Below are positions 1 to 5,472 of a stretch of 5,567 nt of DNA, in pieces. The notes beneath the pieces were generated by a model, which saw only the letters and a program-made list of their open reading frames with translations, had not been told where the DNA came from and did not search any database. The stretch is from an uncultured Elioraea sp. GTDB taxonomy: Bacteria; Pseudomonadota; Alphaproteobacteria; Acetobacterales; Acetobacteraceae. The stretch lies in contig CALKJX010000008.1 in assembly GCA_937995555.1 (NCBI GenBank), forward strand, positions 1 to 5,567. Direction: 5' to 3'. Positions within the stretch are counted from its first letter, which is position 1. The number at the start of each line of letters is the position of its first letter. The translations under genes were made by a program, and so were the position numbers.

Positions 1-96
1 CGACCACGTCCATAGCGCACGGGATCGGCAGCACGATGCCGGTCGCCTGCGGCGGGGCGATCACCAGGCTCATCGCGGGCACGGCGAGATTGCCCC
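1..96 (-). pseudogene. Truncated TauE/SafE-family transporter fragment (5' end lost at IS boundary)
   Basis: On the minus strand this frame is open from base 96 to the window edge (codons at 95-93-type register, AAT at 91-89). It begins GNLAVPAMSLVIAPPQATGI and continues with VLPIPCAMDVV. That pattern, a Gly-rich turn followed by a hydrophobic helix, a PPQA-type turn and a second hydrophobic helix ending in a D-[IV]-V motif, resembles the N-terminal repeat of TauE/SafE (sulfite exporter) membrane proteins, which export small organic or sulfur anions. The residues that should precede it (start codon, first helix and the G-rich loop) are missing: the inverted repeat of an IS3-type element starts at base 97, and no matching N-terminus appears in any minus-strand frame beyond the element at 601-720. 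I infer a broken gene whose 3' part continues outside the window. The family call rests on about 31 residues and is tentative. Confidence 0.5.
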
Positions 97-138
97 TGAC
101 CTGCCCCCTTCCTGATCCCGCGATTTGGATGAGAGTCC
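97..138 (+). repeat. Left terminal inverted repeat of the IS3-family remnant
   Basis: TGACCTGCCCCC at 97-108 is a perfect 12-base inverted match to 589-600 (13 bases if C96/G601 is counted). After a partly matching stretch that shares TCCC and CGAT blocks, GAGAGTCC at 131-138 matches the complement of 560-567. The total inverted repeat is about 42 bases and imperfect. Confidence 0.85.
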
Positions 139-157
139 GTCATCCAGGGAGACGAAT

Positions 158-574
158 GTGAAGAGGAGCGGGTTCAACGAGGGGCAGATCATCGGCGTGC
201 TGCGGGAGCGGGAGGGCGGGAGTCCGACGGCGGGGGTGTGCCGGCGGCACGGGAATGACCAGCCGGGCCATGCTGGAATGGACCAACCGCACCGGCATCG
301 AGTGGCATTACATCGCGCCGGGAAGCCGCAGCAGAACGGCTTCGTGGAGAGCTGCAACGGCAAGCTGCGCGAGGAGTGCTTGAACGAGGAAGTCTTCGCC
401 AATCTGGCCGCGGCCCGCGCCGCAATCGAGCGCTGGCGGCTCGACTGCAACCACGTCAGGCCACACTCGGCGCATGGCGGGCTTACCCCCGAAGCGGTGC
501 GGATGAACCCCGCGGCCGGCCGCTACCGCCGGCGCTGCAGATCAGCGACCAAACCCCAGGGACTCTCACAATGA
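158..574 (+). pseudogene. Remnant IS3-family transposase: OrfA N-terminus fused to OrfB C-terminus, with frame damage
   Basis: From GTG158 the frame reads VKRSGFNEGQIIGVLRERE..VCRRHG, the typical start of an IS3/IS407-type OrfA helix-turn-helix protein. Near 252-258 this breaks off and joins OrfB sequence: in frame 3, bases 258-320 read TSRAMLEWTNRTGIEWHYIAP, a classic stretch of the rve integrase core. One base then appears to be missing around 318-323, and the match continues in frame 2 as GKPQQNGFVESCNGKLREEC to the stop at 572-574. The catalytic Glu of FVES (347-349) is kept, but both Asp residues of the DDE triad fall in the deleted part. The continuous frame from 158 (or TTG125) to 574 therefore includes about 22 out-of-frame residues in the middle. 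It should have no transposase activity; whether any peptide is made is unknown. Confidence 0.85.
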
Positions 575-600
575 TCGAGGGATATAGCGGGGGCAGGTCA
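560..600 (+). repeat. Right terminal inverted repeat of the IS3-family remnant
   Basis: GGGGGCAGGTCA at 589-600 is the exact complement of the left end, and GGACTCTC at 560-567 is the inner matched block. The stop codon of the transposase remnant (572-574) lies inside this repeat, 26 bases from the element's edge, as is common for OrfB in compact IS3 elements. Confidence 0.85.
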
Positions 601-683
601 GCATCGCACCAATGAGGGCTCGGGATCGCATTCTCCGAGCTGTTCTGGAACGTGCGGCGAAAGTGCGAACAGCCCCCCACCCC

Positions 684-712
684 TTGCCCCCTCGGCCCCG
701 TGGGCCTATAAG
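684..712 (+). promoter_or_regulatory. Predicted sigma70-type promoter for rpmI-rplT(-pheST)
   Basis: TTGCCC at 684-689 (CTTGCC if read one base earlier, like the alphaproteobacterial CTTG-type -35) is followed after exactly 17 bases by TATAAG at 707-712, five of six matches to TATAAT. It is the only AT-rich hexamer in this GC-rich stretch. Transcription would start near 718-720, giving a leader of about 83 bases before the rpmI start. The promoter lies outside the IS remnant, so the cluster probably does not depend on it. This is prediction from sequence only. Confidence 0.55.
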
Positions 713-729
713 CCGCGGCTCTGCGCGCG

Positions 730-778
730 CCGGGCCCCTGGGGCATGCCCGGCCGCCTTCGGTCGCGCCCGCGCGACC
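730..778 (+). promoter_or_regulatory. Two possible hairpins in the rpmI leader
   Basis: In the predicted 5' leader, CCGGGC (730-735) can pair with GCCCGG (747-752) over an 11-base loop. GGTCGCG (761-767) can pair with CGCGACC (772-778) over a CCCG loop. The second ends 10 bases before the AAAGGA ribosome binding site. In other bacteria rpmI-rplT leaders carry structures bound by L20 for autogenous control; nothing here shows that these hairpins do that, and stems like these arise easily at this GC content. Confidence 0.3.
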
Positions 779-802
779 CCCTCGGACGAAAGGATGGAGC
801 AA

Positions 803-1003
803 ATGCCCAAGCTCAAGACGAAATCGAGCGTCAAGAAGCGCTTCAAGATCACTGCCACCGGCAAGGTACTCGCCGGCCCGGGCTTCAAGCGCCACCAGCT
901 CACCGCCAAGGCGCAGAAGATGAAGCGCCAGGGCCGCGGCAGCCAGGTGCTCGCGGACCAGGATGCACGCACGGTGAAGCAGTGGGCGCCCTACGGGCTC
1001 TGA
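803..1003 (+). CDS. rpmI: 50S ribosomal protein L35 (bL35)
   Basis: The 66-residue product starts MPKLKTKSSVKKRFKITATG and carries the family hallmarks in order: the basic N-terminus with KTKSSVKKRFK (residues 5-15), TATGK (17-21), the central KRHQLTAKAQKMKR segment and a C-terminus ending in WAPYGL. Length and composition are normal for bacterial L35, a small basic protein bound to 23S rRNA in the large subunit. I chose ATG803 because MPK is the conserved start and AAAGGA (789-794) sits 8 bases upstream; the in-frame ATG at 794 would overlap that site and add three residues foreign to the family. It is the first gene of the translation cluster. rplT follows after 21 bases. The usual upstream partner infC is not present. 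Confidence 0.97.
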   Translation: MPKLKTKSSVKKRFKITATGKVLAGPGFKRHQLTAKAQKMKRQGRGSQVLADQDARTVKQWAPYGL

Positions 1004-1024
1004 TCGCGGAAGGACGCTAGGACA

Positions 1025-1387
1025 ATGGCACGCGTGAAGCGGGGCGTGACGGCCCATGCCCGTCACAAGAAGGTGCTCGAGCGGGCGAAGGGCTTCCGCG
1101 GCCGCGCCGGCACCACCATCCGGATGGCGAAGCAGAAGGTCGAGAAGAGCCTTCAGTACGCCTACCGTGACCGCAAGGTGAAGAAGCGCGCGTTCCGCGC
1201 CCTCTGGATCCAGCGCATCAACGCCGCCGTGCGCGAGAAGGGGCTGACCTACAGCCAGTTCATCGCCGGGCTGAAGGCGGCCGGGCTGGAGCTGGACCGC
1301 AAGGTGCTGGCCGAGCTCGCCTTCAACGAGCCGGCGGCCTTCGGCGCCGTCGTGGACCAGGCCGCCGCGGCCCGCGCATCCGCCTGA
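1025..1387 (+). CDS. rplT: 50S ribosomal protein L20 (bL20)
   Basis: The 120-residue protein begins MARVKRGVTAHARHKKVLER and contains the L20 signatures: the long basic N-terminal helix with AKGFRGRAGTTIRMAKQKVE (about residues 21-40), YAYRDRKVKKRAFRALWIQRIN (46-67) and the globular C-terminal part with LTYSQFIAGLKAAGLELDRK. L20 binds 23S rRNA, is needed early in large-subunit assembly, and in several bacteria represses its own operon. The length is normal, with a short Ala-rich tail. GGAAGGA at 1008-1014 lies 10 bases before ATG1025. The gene is 21 bases behind rpmI, so the two are almost certainly co-transcribed. Its stop codon lies at the foot of the first of two hairpins that separate it from pheS. 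Confidence 0.97.
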   Translation: MARVKRGVTAHARHKKVLERAKGFRGRAGTTIRMAKQKVEKSLQYAYRDRKVKKRAFRALWIQRINAAVREKGLTYSQFIAGLKAAGLELDRKVLAELAFNEPAAFGAVVDQAAAARASA

Positions 1388-1407
1388 TCCGGCCTCCGGG
1401 CCGGATC
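1386..1407 (+). other. Perfect hairpin with UNCG-type loop at the end of rplT
   Basis: GATCCGGCC (1386-1394) and GGCCGGATC (1399-1407) form a perfect 9-bp stem. The loop TCCG is closed by C-G, giving the very stable C(UNCG)G tetraloop type in RNA. It overlaps the last two bases of the rplT stop codon. No T-run follows, so it is not a classic terminator alone. It may protect the rplT 3' end or take part in switching with the next hairpin: GGCCGG (1399-1404) is complementary to CCGGCC (1433-1438) there. Confidence 0.6.
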
Positions 1408-1424
1408 CTCCTCGGGATGACGTG

Positions 1425-1454
1425 AAGGGCTGCCGGCCTGCCGGCGGCCCTTTT
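1425..1454 (+). terminator. Intrinsic terminator or attenuator between rplT and pheS
   Basis: GGGCTGCCGG (1427-1436) pairs with CCGGCGGCCC (1441-1450) over a CCTG loop, with one G-U pair. AA at 1425-1426 can extend the stem with the first T residues, and TTTT follows at 1451-1454. This is the shape of a Rho-independent terminator with a short U tract. It sits only 15 bases before the pheS ATG, so a complete stop here would require a separate pheS promoter in very little space. Partial termination or attenuation of pheST is more plausible; E. coli pheST is known to be controlled by attenuation in the same position. I see no Phe-rich leader peptide. Confidence 0.65.
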
Positions 1455-1469
1455 CGCTTGGGACCTCCG

Positions 1470-2540
1470 ATGATTGACGATCTCGCCGCACTGCGTGACG
1501 AAACCCTCGCCAAGATCGAAGCGGCCGGCGATCTCGCCGCCCTCGACGCCGTGCGAGTGGCAGCACTCGGCAAGAACGGCGCGGTGACGGCGCTGATGAA
1601 AGGCCTCGGCGCGGTGGCCCCCGAGCAGCGGAAGGAGCTTGGCGCGGCGCTGAACGCGCTGAAGGATGCGATCGCGGCCGCCGTCGACGCCCGCCGCGCC
1701 GCGCTGGAGGACGCGGCCCTCGACGCACGGCTCGCGGCCGAGCGGCTGGACATCACCCTGCCGCCCCGCCCCGCACCCGAAGGCCTGATCCACCCGATCA
1801 GCCGCACGATCGAGGAGATCGTCGCGATCTTCGGCGCGATGGGCTTCACGGTCGCCGAAGGCCCGGACATCGAGGATGACTGGCTCAATTTCGGCGCGCT
1901 CAACATCCCGGTACACCACCCGGCGCGGCAGGACCACGACACGTTCTACATGCCAGGCCGCACGCCCGAGGGGCGCGAGAAGGTGCTGCGCACGCACACG
2001 AGCCCGGTGCAGATCCGCGCCATGCTGGCCACCCCCCCGCCGATCCGCGTGATCGCCCCGGGCCGCACCTACCGCGCCGACCATGACGCCACGCACTCGC
2101 CGATGTTCCACCAGGTCGAGGGGCTGGCGATCGGGCGCGACATCACGCTCGCGCACCTGAAGGGCTGCATCGTCGACTTCCTGCGCGCCTTCTTCGGCAT
2201 CCCCGATCTGCCGGTGCGCTTCCGCTCCTCCTACTTCCCGTTCACCGAGCCCTCGATGGAGGTGGACATCGGCTGGAACCGCCGCACGGGCGAGCTCGGC
2301 CGCGGCGGGGACTGGCTCGAGATCCTCGGCAGCGGGATGGTGCACCCGAAGGTGCTGGAGGCGGGCGGGGTCGATCACACCGCGTGGCAGGGCTTCGCCT
2401 TCGGCATGGGGATCGAGCGCGTGGCGATGCTGAAGCACGGCATCACCGATCTGCGCCCGTTCTACGAGAGCGACATCCGTTGGCTGCGCGCGACCGGGTT
2501 CCGCCCCGAGGACGTCGCCTCGCTCGCGACGGGGCTCTGA
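1470..2540 (+). CDS. pheS: Phenylalanine--tRNA ligase alpha subunit
   Basis: This is the catalytic alpha subunit of the alpha2beta2 class II phenylalanyl-tRNA synthetase, which charges tRNA-Phe with phenylalanine using ATP in the cytoplasm. The 356 residues show an N-terminal coiled-coil arm (about 1-95), motif 1 around HPISRTIEEIVAIFGAMGF (108-126), HTSPVQIRAM (176-185), motif 2 as RTYRADHDATHSPMFHQVEG (199-218), FRSSYFPFTEPSMEVD (251-266), GSGMVHPKVLE (287-297) and motif 3 FAFGMGIERVAMLKHG (309-324). Length is normal and no key block is missing. I prefer ATG1470 (MIDDLAAL); the frame is open back to GTG1422, but that codon lies at the foot of the terminator-like hairpin and the extra 16 residues look unlike PheS. 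The ribosome binding site is weak: GGGA at 1460-1463, six bases upstream. pheT follows after one base. Confidence 0.97.
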   Translation: MIDDLAALRDETLAKIEAAGDLAALDAVRVAALGKNGAVTALMKGLGAVAPEQRKELGAALNALKDAIAAAVDARRAALEDAALDARLAAERLDITLPPRPAPEGLIHPISRTIEEIVAIFGAMGFTVAEGPDIEDDWLNFGALNIPVHHPARQDHDTFYMPGRTPEGREKVLRTHTSPVQIRAMLATPPPIRVIAPGRTYRADHDATHSPMFHQVEGLAIGRDITLAHLKGCIVDFLRAFFGIPDLPVRFRSSYFPFTEPSMEVDIGWNRRTGELGRGGDWLEILGSGMVHPKVLEAGGVDHTAWQGFAFGMGIERVAMLKHGITDLRPFYESDIRWLRATGFRPEDVASLATGL

Positions 2541-2541
2541 C

Positions 2542-4965
2542 ATGAAGGTCTCGCTCTCCTGGCTGAAGACGCATCTCGATACCGAGGCATCGGTCGACCG
2601 CATCCTCGAAACGCTGAACGCGATCGGGCTGGAGGTGGAGGGGGTCGAGGATCGCGGCGCCGCGCTCGCCGGGTTCCGCATCGCCCATGTGGTGGAGGCG
2701 AGGCCGCACCCGAACGCGGACCGGCTGCGCGTCTGCAAGGTCGATGGCGGCGACGGCAGGCTGCTCAACATCGTCTGCGGCGCGCCGAACGCGCGCACCG
2801 GGATGAAGGGCGTGCTCGCGCTGCCCGGCGCGTTCATCCCGGGCACGGGGATCACGCTGAAGGTCGGGCAGATCCGCGGCGAGCCGTCGGAGGGCATGCT
2901 GCTGTCGGCGCGCGAGATGGCGCTCGGCGAGGACCACGACGGCATCGTCGAGCTGCCGGAGGATGCACCGCTCGGCGCCGAGTATGCGCGCTGGGCCGGA
3001 CTCGCCGATCCGGTGATCGAGATCGCGGTGACGCCGAACCGCGGCGATGCGCTCAGCGTGCGCGGGATCGCGCGCGATCTCGTCGCTGCCGGGATCGGCA
3101 CGCTCAGGCCCTGGTCCGCGCCCGCGGTGCCGGCGGCATATCGGAGCCCCGTGCGCTGGGCCACCGAGACCCCCGGCTGTCCGTGGGTGCTGGGGCGGCA
3201 TTTCCGCGGCGTGCGGAACAGTCCTTCCCCGGAATGGCTGAAGCGGCGGCTTGAGAGCATCGGGCTCCGGCCGATCAGCCGGCTGGTGGACATCACCAAT
3301 TTCTTCACCTTCGATCTCGGTCGGCCGCTGCACGTGTTCGATGCGGCGAAGCTGAAGGGCGGCATGCTGACCATGCGGCAGGGTCGCGGCGAGACCTTCG
3401 CCGGGCTGCACGGCAAGGAGGTCACCGCCACGGAGGCGGACACCGTGATCGCCGACGCCTCGGGCGCGCTCGCGCTCGCCGGCGTGGTGGGCGGCGAGTC
3501 CACCGGCTGCACCGACGCGACGACCGAGGTGTTCCTCGAGGTCGCGCTGTTCGATCCGGTGGCGATCGCCAACACCGGCCGCCGCCTCGGCATCCAGACC
3601 GATGCGCGCTATCGGTTCGAGCGCGGCATAGACGCCGGCATCATGCGGGAAGCGACCGAGGCGGCCACGCGCATGATCCTCGATCTCTGCGGCGGCGAGG
3701 CATCCGAAGTGGTGGAGGCCGGCACCGAGCCCGACACGAAGCGCACCGCCACACTGCGCTATGCGCGCCTCGCCGAGTTCGGCGGCCTGCCCGTACCGGC
3801 CGAGGAGGCGACGCAGATTCTCGAACGGCTCGGCTTCACGCCGACCGCGCGCGACACCGACCGCGTCACCGTCGCGGTCCCGTCCTGGCGCAACGACTGC
3901 GCCGGCGAGCCCGACGGGCAGGCCGAGTACGACCTGATCGAGGAGGTGCTGCGCATCGTCGGGCTGGAGAACGTGCCGGCCGCGCCGATGCCGCCGCTCA
4001 CGGACGAGGTCGGCCGCGCACGCGTGGTGCCGGGTGTGTCGGTGACGCCGGGGATGGGCCGCGCGATCACCGCGCGCCGCGTGCTCGCCGGGCGCGGCAT
4101 GACCGAATGCGTCACCTTCAGCTTCATGGACAGTCGTGTGGCCGCGCTGTTCGGCGGCGGCGATGCGGCGCGGATGCTCGCCAACCCGATCGCGTCCGAT
4201 CTCGACGCGATGCGGCCCTGCATCATCGGCACGCTGGCGCTCGCGGCCGCGCGCAACGCCGCGCGCGGCTATCCGGACGTGGCGCTGTTCGAGACCGGCC
4301 CCGCCTTCCAGGGGGGAGAGCCGGGCGAGCAGACGCTCGCGGCGGCCGGGCTCCGCGCCGGCGCCTCGCCGCGCCACTGGGCGGCGCCCGCGCGCAAGGT
4401 GGATGCGCTCGACGCGAAGGGCGACGCGCTCGCGGTGCTGGCCGCACTCGGGATGAATCTCGACGGCGTGCAGGCGGTGCCCGAGCCGCCCGCCTGGCTG
4501 CATCCGGGCCGCGGCGCCGTGCTGCGCGCGGGGCCGAAGATCACGCTCGGCGTGTTCGGCGAGCTCCATCCGCGCGTGCTGAAGGCGCTCGACCTCGAAG
4601 GCCCGGTGGCGGTGTTCGAGCTCGACCTTGGCGCGGTGCCGGAGCCCAGGCGGAAGAGGCGCGGCAACCCGCAACTGCCGGCGTTCCAGCCGCTGGTGCG
4701 CGACTTCGCCTTCGTGGTGGCCGAGTCGGTCGCCGCCGAGGCGCTGATGCGCGCCGCCCGCGCCGCCGACCGGGCGCTCATCGAGCGTGTGGAGCTGTTC
4801 GACGTCTATCGCGGCAAGGGGATCGAGGACGGCAGGAAGAGCCTCGCGATCGCGGTGACGTTGCAGCCGCGCGAGAGGACGCTGACTGATGCCGAGATCG
4901 AGGCGGTGGCGCAGAAGATCGTCGCCTCGGTGGCGAAGGCGACGGGGGCGGTGCTGCGGGGCTAG
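2542..4965 (+). CDS. pheT: Phenylalanine--tRNA ligase beta subunit
   Basis: The 807-residue beta subunit carries the expected domains: an N-terminal B1 region, an EMAP/Myf-type tRNA-binding OB fold with ARPHPNADRLRVCKV (about 40-150), the B3/B4 editing domain (about 210-380, with SRLVDITNF and the later RRLGIQTDARYRFERGID), the B5 domain ending in DLIEEVLRIVGLENVP (464-479), a catalytic-like core (about 490-690) and a C-terminal ferredoxin-fold anticodon-binding domain (about 710-807, FDVYRGKGIEDGRKSLAIAV). It stabilises the alpha subunit, recognises tRNA-Phe and hydrolyses Tyr-tRNA-Phe. Length is normal. The B5 domain has a few extra residues between PSWRND and DLIEEV compared with the common form. 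ATG2542 starts one base after the pheS stop with no separate strong ribosome binding site, so translational coupling is likely. The stop TAG (4963-4965) overlaps the stop of the convergent RidA-like gene. Confidence 0.97.
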   Translation: MKVSLSWLKTHLDTEASVDRILETLNAIGLEVEGVEDRGAALAGFRIAHVVEARPHPNADRLRVCKVDGGDGRLLNIVCGAPNARTGMKGVLALPGAFIPGTGITLKVGQIRGEPSEGMLLSAREMALGEDHDGIVELPEDAPLGAEYARWAGLADPVIEIAVTPNRGDALSVRGIARDLVAAGIGTLRPWSAPAVPAAYRSPVRWATETPGCPWVLGRHFRGVRNSPSPEWLKRRLESIGLRPISRLVDITNFFTFDLGRPLHVFDAAKLKGGMLTMRQGRGETFAGLHGKEVTATEADTVIADASGALALAGVVGGESTGCTDATTEVFLEVALFDPVAIANTGRRLGIQTDARYRFERGIDAGIMREATEAATRMILDLCGGEASEVVEAGTEPDTKRTATLRYARLAEFGGLPVPAEEATQILERLGFTPTARDTDRVTVAVPSWRNDCAGEPDGQAEYDLIEEVLRIVGLENVPAAPMPPLTDEVGRARVVPGVSVTPGMGRAITARRVLAGRGMTECVTFSFMDSRVAALFGGGDAARMLANPIASDLDAMRPCIIGTLALAAARNAARGYPDVALFETGPAFQGGEPGEQTLAAAGLRAGASPRHWAAPARKVDALDAKGDALAVLAALGMNLDGVQAVPEPPAWLHPGRGAVLRAGPKITLGVFGELHPRVLKALDLEGPVAVFELDLGAVPEPRRKRRGNPQLPAFQPLVRDFAFVVAESVAAEALMRAARAADRALIERVELFDVYRGKGIEDGRKSLAIAVTLQPRERTLTDAEIEAVAQKIVASVAKATGAVLRG

Positions 4966-5351
4966 ATCCCCTCGCCCAGATACGCCGTCGCATCGATCTC
5001 GACGAGGCAGTCGGGCGAACCCAGCCCCTGCACGATGCACGAGACGCGATGCGGCGGATCCTCGGCGAAGCTGGCGAAATAGACCTCGTTCATCGGCGCC
5101 CACCAGGCGCGGTCGGTGACATAGACCGTGCACTTCACCACGTCGCGCAAGGCGCCGCCGGCCTCCTCGATCAGCGCGCGGATGTTGTCGATCGCCTGCT
5201 GCGTCTGCGCCCGCGCATCGCCGAGCGCATAGGTGCCGTCGGGCCGCGCGCCGGTGCAGCAGACGAACATGAAGCCGCCGGCGACCGTCGCCTGGGCGAT
5301 CGGCACCTTGAACGGGCGGACGCGGGATGAGGTAACGGTACGCTTCGGCAT
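4962..5351 (-). CDS. RidA/YjgF/YER057c/UK114-family protein
   Basis: The 129-residue product reads MPKRTVTSSRVRPFKVPIAQ and has the single-domain RidA fold signature: GGFMFVCCTGARPDGT (25-40), AQTQQAIDNIRALIEEAG (48-65), the DVVKCTVYVTD strand (70-80), MNEVYFASF (87-95) and the C-terminal LVEIDATAYL (116-125). RidA proteins form trimers and many hydrolyse reactive enamine/imine intermediates such as 2-aminoacrylate. Arg102 in HRVSC is the best candidate for the conserved substrate-binding arginine and Glu118 for the conserved glutamate, but the spacing is one residue longer than in E. coli RidA, so assignment to the enamine-deaminase subfamily is uncertain. I chose the start at 5351 because MPK gives normal length and GGAGGGG (minus strand, 5360-5354) precedes it closely; the frame stays open upstream, but those residues look unlike the family. 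The gene converges on pheT with overlapping stops. Confidence 0.9.
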   Translation of the reverse strand: MPKRTVTSSRVRPFKVPIAQATVAGGFMFVCCTGARPDGTYALGDARAQTQQAIDNIRALIEEAGGALRDVVKCTVYVTDRAWWAPMNEVYFASFAEDPPHRVSCIVQGLGSPDCLVEIDATAYLGEGI

Positions 5352-5459
5352 GGCCCCTCCATCACACGCGGGCATGGTTGGCATCAGGTGCAAGGCTGCC
5401 TCAGCCGATCCCCGCTCGACAGAGGGCCGAGGCGGCGGCACCGTTCGACCGGACAGACG

Positions 5460-5464
5460 GGAGG
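5460..5464 (+). promoter_or_regulatory. Strong ribosome binding site before a possible ATC start
   Basis: GGAGG lies 8 bases before ATC at 5473-5475, an ideal spacing for initiation there. No ATG, GTG or TTG in the same frame is placed suitably behind it. The site supports an open frame that runs off the window, but a purine run can arise by chance. Confidence 0.4.
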
Positions 5465-5472
5465 GCAATCCG

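Larger units (their letters stand above)
97..600 (+). mobile_element. Internally deleted IS3-family element (IS407-like group)
   Basis: The element is bounded by TGACCTGCCCCC at the left and its exact complement GGGGGCAGGTCA at the right. The match extends imperfectly inward to a second shared block, GAGAGTCC (131-138) and GGACTCTC (560-567), about 34 bases from each end. The ends begin with TG and finish with CA, as is usual for IS3 elements. Inside are the start of an OrfA-type transposase and the end of an OrfB-type integrase. At 504 bp it is much shorter than a complete IS3-family element (about 1.2-1.5 kb), so most of the middle has been lost. The flanking trinucleotides (CCC at 94-96, GCA at 601-603) do not match, so no target-site duplication is visible. 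It cannot move by itself; since both ends remain, it could in principle be acted on by a full-length relative. Confidence 0.85.

Noticed and set aside
648..662. GAAC-N7-GAAA resembling the alphaproteobacterial LexA box
   Set aside because: The second half differs from GAAC, and the downstream genes are not SOS functions.
1417..1425. Two-codon minigene ATG-ACG-TGA just before the terminator-like hairpin
   Set aside because: It has no ribosome binding site and no Phe codons, and such short frames are frequent by chance, so I do not call it an attenuator leader.
1463..1468. ACCTCC immediately before the pheS start, identical to the 16S anti-Shine-Dalgarno core
   Set aside because: It could in theory pair with a ribosome binding site, but a six-base match in a GC-rich spacer is easily random and no partner is evident.
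566..1942. 458-codon minus-strand frame covering rpmI, rplT and part of pheS
   Set aside because: It is antisense to three conserved genes and has a Ser/Arg/Ala-rich composition typical of a shadow frame.
4107..4889. 260-codon plus-strand frame inside pheT
   Set aside because: It is an Arg/Ala/Gly-rich out-of-frame reading of the pheT C-terminal half, with no domain resemblance.
1323..5133. Very long minus-strand open frames opposite pheS and pheT (1323-3593 and 2443-5133)
   Set aside because: They lie opposite clear, full-length genes and their translations are low-complexity and rich in Arg, Ala, His and Gly. Long antisense frames are expected where high GC content removes stop codons.
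5371..5384. Direct repeat GGCAT spaced 9 bases upstream of the RidA-like gene
   Set aside because: Five-base repeats are too short to support an operator, and no inverted symmetry or promoter was found around them.
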